Below, piece after piece: positions 62,142 through 64,000 of a DNA stretch of 64,000 bases. Where the stretch lies: contig JAEUHG010000184.1 of assembly GCA_016795425.1 (NCBI GenBank), positions 62,001-126,000 on the forward strand, written 5' to 3'. The notes beneath the pieces were generated by a model. It saw nothing but the letters and a program-made list of their open reading frames with translations. It was not told the DNA's origin and ran no database searches. This DNA is from Verrucomicrobiales bacterium (GTDB lineage: Bacteria; Verrucomicrobiota; Verrucomicrobiia; Limisphaerales; CAIMTB01). The position numbers were made by a program, and so were the translations under genes. The first letter of the stretch is position 1, and every line of letters starts with the position of its first letter.

Positions 62142-63187
62142 GGAATCCTCGGTGCCTGGGATTCTGCGAGAGCCGTCGAGCGCGGATCCGCCTCTATCTC
62201 GACCGTGCGAAACCGCTTTTGGGTCGGGTCCTTGAGCTTCTTGCACTCGCGCCGCCCCACTCGCACCGAGCCATCATCACTGGCGATGAGCCAGGCGATT
62301 CGTGACGAGTCCGGCAACAACTCGACCGCCTCCGGATTCAAGTCCGCCAACGCCGGAATCGGAAGGGGTCGAGGCTGTCCATTCCCCAGTTGATAGGCGA
62401 AGAACTGGGTGCGCGGTGCGTTGTCGTGAGCTCCCGCGGCAATCACGATGTCTTCGCCAAAGGTTCCTAGTCCCCGAACCCCGCGTCGATCGAGGTCGAG
62501 CAGGAGCGGCGCGCCGAAGCGGGCCCGCTGGCCGGCAATGATCTCCGATGGGTTCTCCAAAGGAACCAGCAAAGCGCGGCCCTGCGGTTGCGGATTTCGA
62601 AAGCCGAGCAGGAGCCGGCCGTCGGGCAGAGCCGCCAATCCTTCGATGCTCAGGGCGCCCGCCGATTTCGGGGGCAAGGCTGCGGCTCGTGCCAGATCGA
62701 ATCCCGCGTATCGCGGGTCGGCGAGCAGGTCCACCAGCAGGTGGGTGTAGGCGACTCCGACCGGCACGACGGTCGGATGCCGCGAGCCAGTTCGCAATTC
62801 AGTGGCAAAGAACCGATGGCGGCTGGCGCGAAATTTTCCGGTGCGGTTTCGACCATGCGACGATACCCAATAAATCCGGTCGTTTACGCGGGCGGCCGCC
62901 TCGATGTCCACCTCCGGTTCTTTCGGGTCCACTCGCAAGAACGGGGAAAGATCCAAATGCCAGACCGCCGGGCCGCCCTGTTTTCGATCGTAGATGCGCA
63001 GGATGTTGTCCTCGTCGTCGGCCACAATCTGATGGTGAGGCGCGAGGGGGATCACCGCCGATGCATCACAGATACCTTCGAAGTAAGTGGGCTCGGCGCG
63101 GGAGGCCGGTGACAAGACCAGCGCGGCGACCAGGGCCCAGCCCATCGAAAAGCAAGCGGCGGTGGGGAATGAAAATGAAGTCTTCAT
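62138..63187 (-). CDS. Exported DUF3616 protein (beta-propeller-like)
   Basis: A 349-residue protein with a signal peptide (MGWALVAALVLSPASRA-E, cleavage about residue 31). The DUF3616 domain has YFEGICDASAVIPLAPHHQIVADDEDNILRIYD, DIEAAARVNDRIYWVSSHGRN, LSIEGLAALPDGRLLLGFRNP and DLNPEAVELLPDSSRIAWLIASDDG. Repeated DDE/DGR blades suggest a propeller similar to phytase/SMP-30 families, but no activity is known. The gene sits between the HlyD-like and lamin-tail genes with ATGA overlaps on both sides, so it is made in step with both. Confidence 0.87.
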   Translation of the reverse strand: MKTSFSFPTAACFSMGWALVAALVLSPASRAEPTYFEGICDASAVIPLAPHHQIVADDEDNILRIYDRKQGGPAVWHLDLSPFLRVDPKEPEVDIEAAARVNDRIYWVSSHGRNRTGKFRASRHRFFATELRTGSRHPTVVPVGVAYTHLLVDLLADPRYAGFDLARAAALPPKSAGALSIEGLAALPDGRLLLGFRNPQPQGRALLVPLENPSEIIAGQRARFGAPLLLDLDRRGVRGLGTFGEDIVIAAGAHDNAPRTQFFAYQLGNGQPRPLPIPALADLNPEAVELLPDSSRIAWLIASDDGSVRVGRRECKKLKDPTQKRFRTVEIEADPRSTALAESQAPRIP

Positions 63188-64000
63188 GGCAGGGCAGAGG
63201 CAGAGGCAGAAGCAGAAGGAATGGCACCGCCGGCAAAGACCGCTCCCGAACGGATGATGAGATCGACCACTTCGCCGGGCCGGACACTGATGTGGGCGGG
63301 AATGTCCACGATGATCGGCAATCCCGAGTCGAACAGCGTCCCCTCTCGCACCATGGCCAGCGCGTTGGTGATGGTTTCAAATTGCGGCCCGACATGGCGG
63401 ATCGCGCTGTCGAACCGTTCTCGTTTGGCGGCCCGGCGACTCACCCGAACGGGCAGACCCGGCTTCGGTTCCATTCCAAAGGGCTGACGGAGGTACGCGA
63501 CGATGTGGGTGGCCTGGCTGCTATGGATGGTGACCAGGGGTTCCCCTTCCACCAGGAACTCGCCGGGTTGCCTCAGGAAGCCTCCCACGATCCCGTCGAT
63601 CGGGGCCACCAGGGTGTGGGTCGACCAGTTGGTCGACACTGAGGTTTGGACATTGGCGAAATCGTCCAGAAGCAATGGGTCAACGGAATGAGCCGGACGC
63701 TGCGGGTTGGTGGTTTCCCATTGAGCAAGGCGGCTTCCCACTTCTTCGACCGCTTTGGATTTCTCCGCCACCTCCGCACGCAGGAGATCGCGATTGCTGC
63801 GGCTCAGTTCGAAAACGTCCTCCGGGACCAGCCGATCCCGATATAACGGTTCGTTACGCGCCACGTCGCGCTCGGCGAATTCCAGCCGAACCTTGGCTAC
63901 CGCGAGTTCCGACCGGGTCTGCACCAGCTCGATGCGCAAGCGTTCCAGTTGAATGGCGTTTTCTTCGGCGAGCGTCGGCGTCGATGCCAGGCGCGCGAGT
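63184..64000 (-). CDS. HlyD/RND-type periplasmic adaptor protein, 5' end outside window
   Basis: A 271-residue C-terminal part of an adaptor; the frame stays open to the right edge, so the true start lies beyond 64000. The visible part has a long coiled coil (about ENAIQLERLRIELVQTRSELAVAKVRLEFAERDV onward, then DLLRAEVAEKSKAVEEVGSRLAQ), a barrel-sandwich half (HTLVAPIDGIVGGFLRQPGEFLVEGEPLVTIHSS) and a membrane-proximal beta barrel. The C-terminus is Ser/Ala-rich. Such proteins bridge an inner-membrane pump and a TolC channel; a TolC-like gene ends this operon. The inner-membrane pump is not in the window and may be to the right. Confidence 0.88.
   Translation of the reverse strand, partial: LARLASTPTLAEENAIQLERLRIELVQTRSELAVAKVRLEFAERDVARNEPLYRDRLVPEDVFELSRSNRDLLRAEVAEKSKAVEEVGSRLAQWETTNPQRPAHSVDPLLLDDFANVQTSVSTNWSTHTLVAPIDGIVGGFLRQPGEFLVEGEPLVTIHSSQATHIVAYLRQPFGMEPKPGLPVRVSRRAAKRERFDSAIRHVGPQFETITNALAMVREGTLFDSGLPIIVDIPAHISVRPGEVVDLIIRSGAVFAGGAIPSASASASALP

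Noticed and set aside
1..64000. CRISPR arrays, insertion sequences, prophage, tRNA or rRNA genes
   Set aside because: No direct-repeat/spacer series, transposase, integrase, phage structural gene or cloverleaf was recognised; composition looks even across the window.

Overview
The window is GC-rich bacterial chromosome, with most genes packed in short operons that share ATGA start/stop overlaps. Gene content points to Verrucomicrobiota, probably a Limisphaerales/Pedosphaera-like lineage. The signs are a dcw (division and cell wall) cluster ending in a very divergent FtsZ, a LysM protein inside that cluster, a pseudopilin with a C-terminal H-x9-DG-type motif, a PEP-CTERM protein, lamin-tail and DUF4159/DUF3616 proteins, and a UVR-motif protein with the N-terminus typical of Planctomycetes/Verrucomicrobia. 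The assignment is inferred from gene content only; no rRNA or tRNA gene was recognised.

Layout. 271-1907: FAD oxidoreductase of the halogenase/GGR type plus a one-cluster ferredoxin, closed by a strong hairpin. 5131-1989 (minus): queA, a stand-alone RibD-type reductase, cinA. 5213-22471 (plus): the dcw cluster mraZ, an unknown gene, rsmH, ftsL, ftsI, murF, mraY, a divergent murD, a LysM gene, ftsW, murG, murB, ddl, ftsQ, ftsA, ftsZ. No murE or murC is present. A decameric TGGGG-type repeat upstream of mraZ looks like its own MraZ operator. 22544-33553: SDR dehydrogenase, DUF4159 and terpenoid-cyclase-like exported proteins, a Gfo/Idh/MocA enzyme divergent from an alpha-oxoamine synthase, a large exported protein, metY-metX, and a small exported protein.

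33594-43774 (minus): a 1444-residue multi-PAS/GAF histidine kinase with a REC-LuxR-REC regulator, an ABC-2-type membrane protein with a zinc-ribbon membrane partner, a pseudopilin and a PEP-CTERM protein. 43883-47881 (minus): AddB nuclease/helicase and a TrpG/PabA amidotransferase. 47961-52880 (plus): two six-hairpin glycosidase-like exported proteins flanking a small repeat lipoprotein. 52931-58155: membrane protein, MqnD (futalosine menaquinone route) divergent from an aberrant dihydropteroate synthase homologue, the UVR-motif protein, a small unknown protein and a COG0523 metallochaperone GTPase.

64000-58186 (minus): four genes joined by three consecutive ATGA overlaps: HlyD-like adaptor (cut by the right edge), DUF3616 protein, lamin-tail/calcium-repeat protein and TolC-like outer-membrane protein. 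This mixed export/surface-protein cassette is the best candidate for an undescribed system. The strongest mechanistic oddities are the FtsZ that lacks key GTPase residues but keeps its C-terminal peptide, the altered MurD, and the MraZ operator array.
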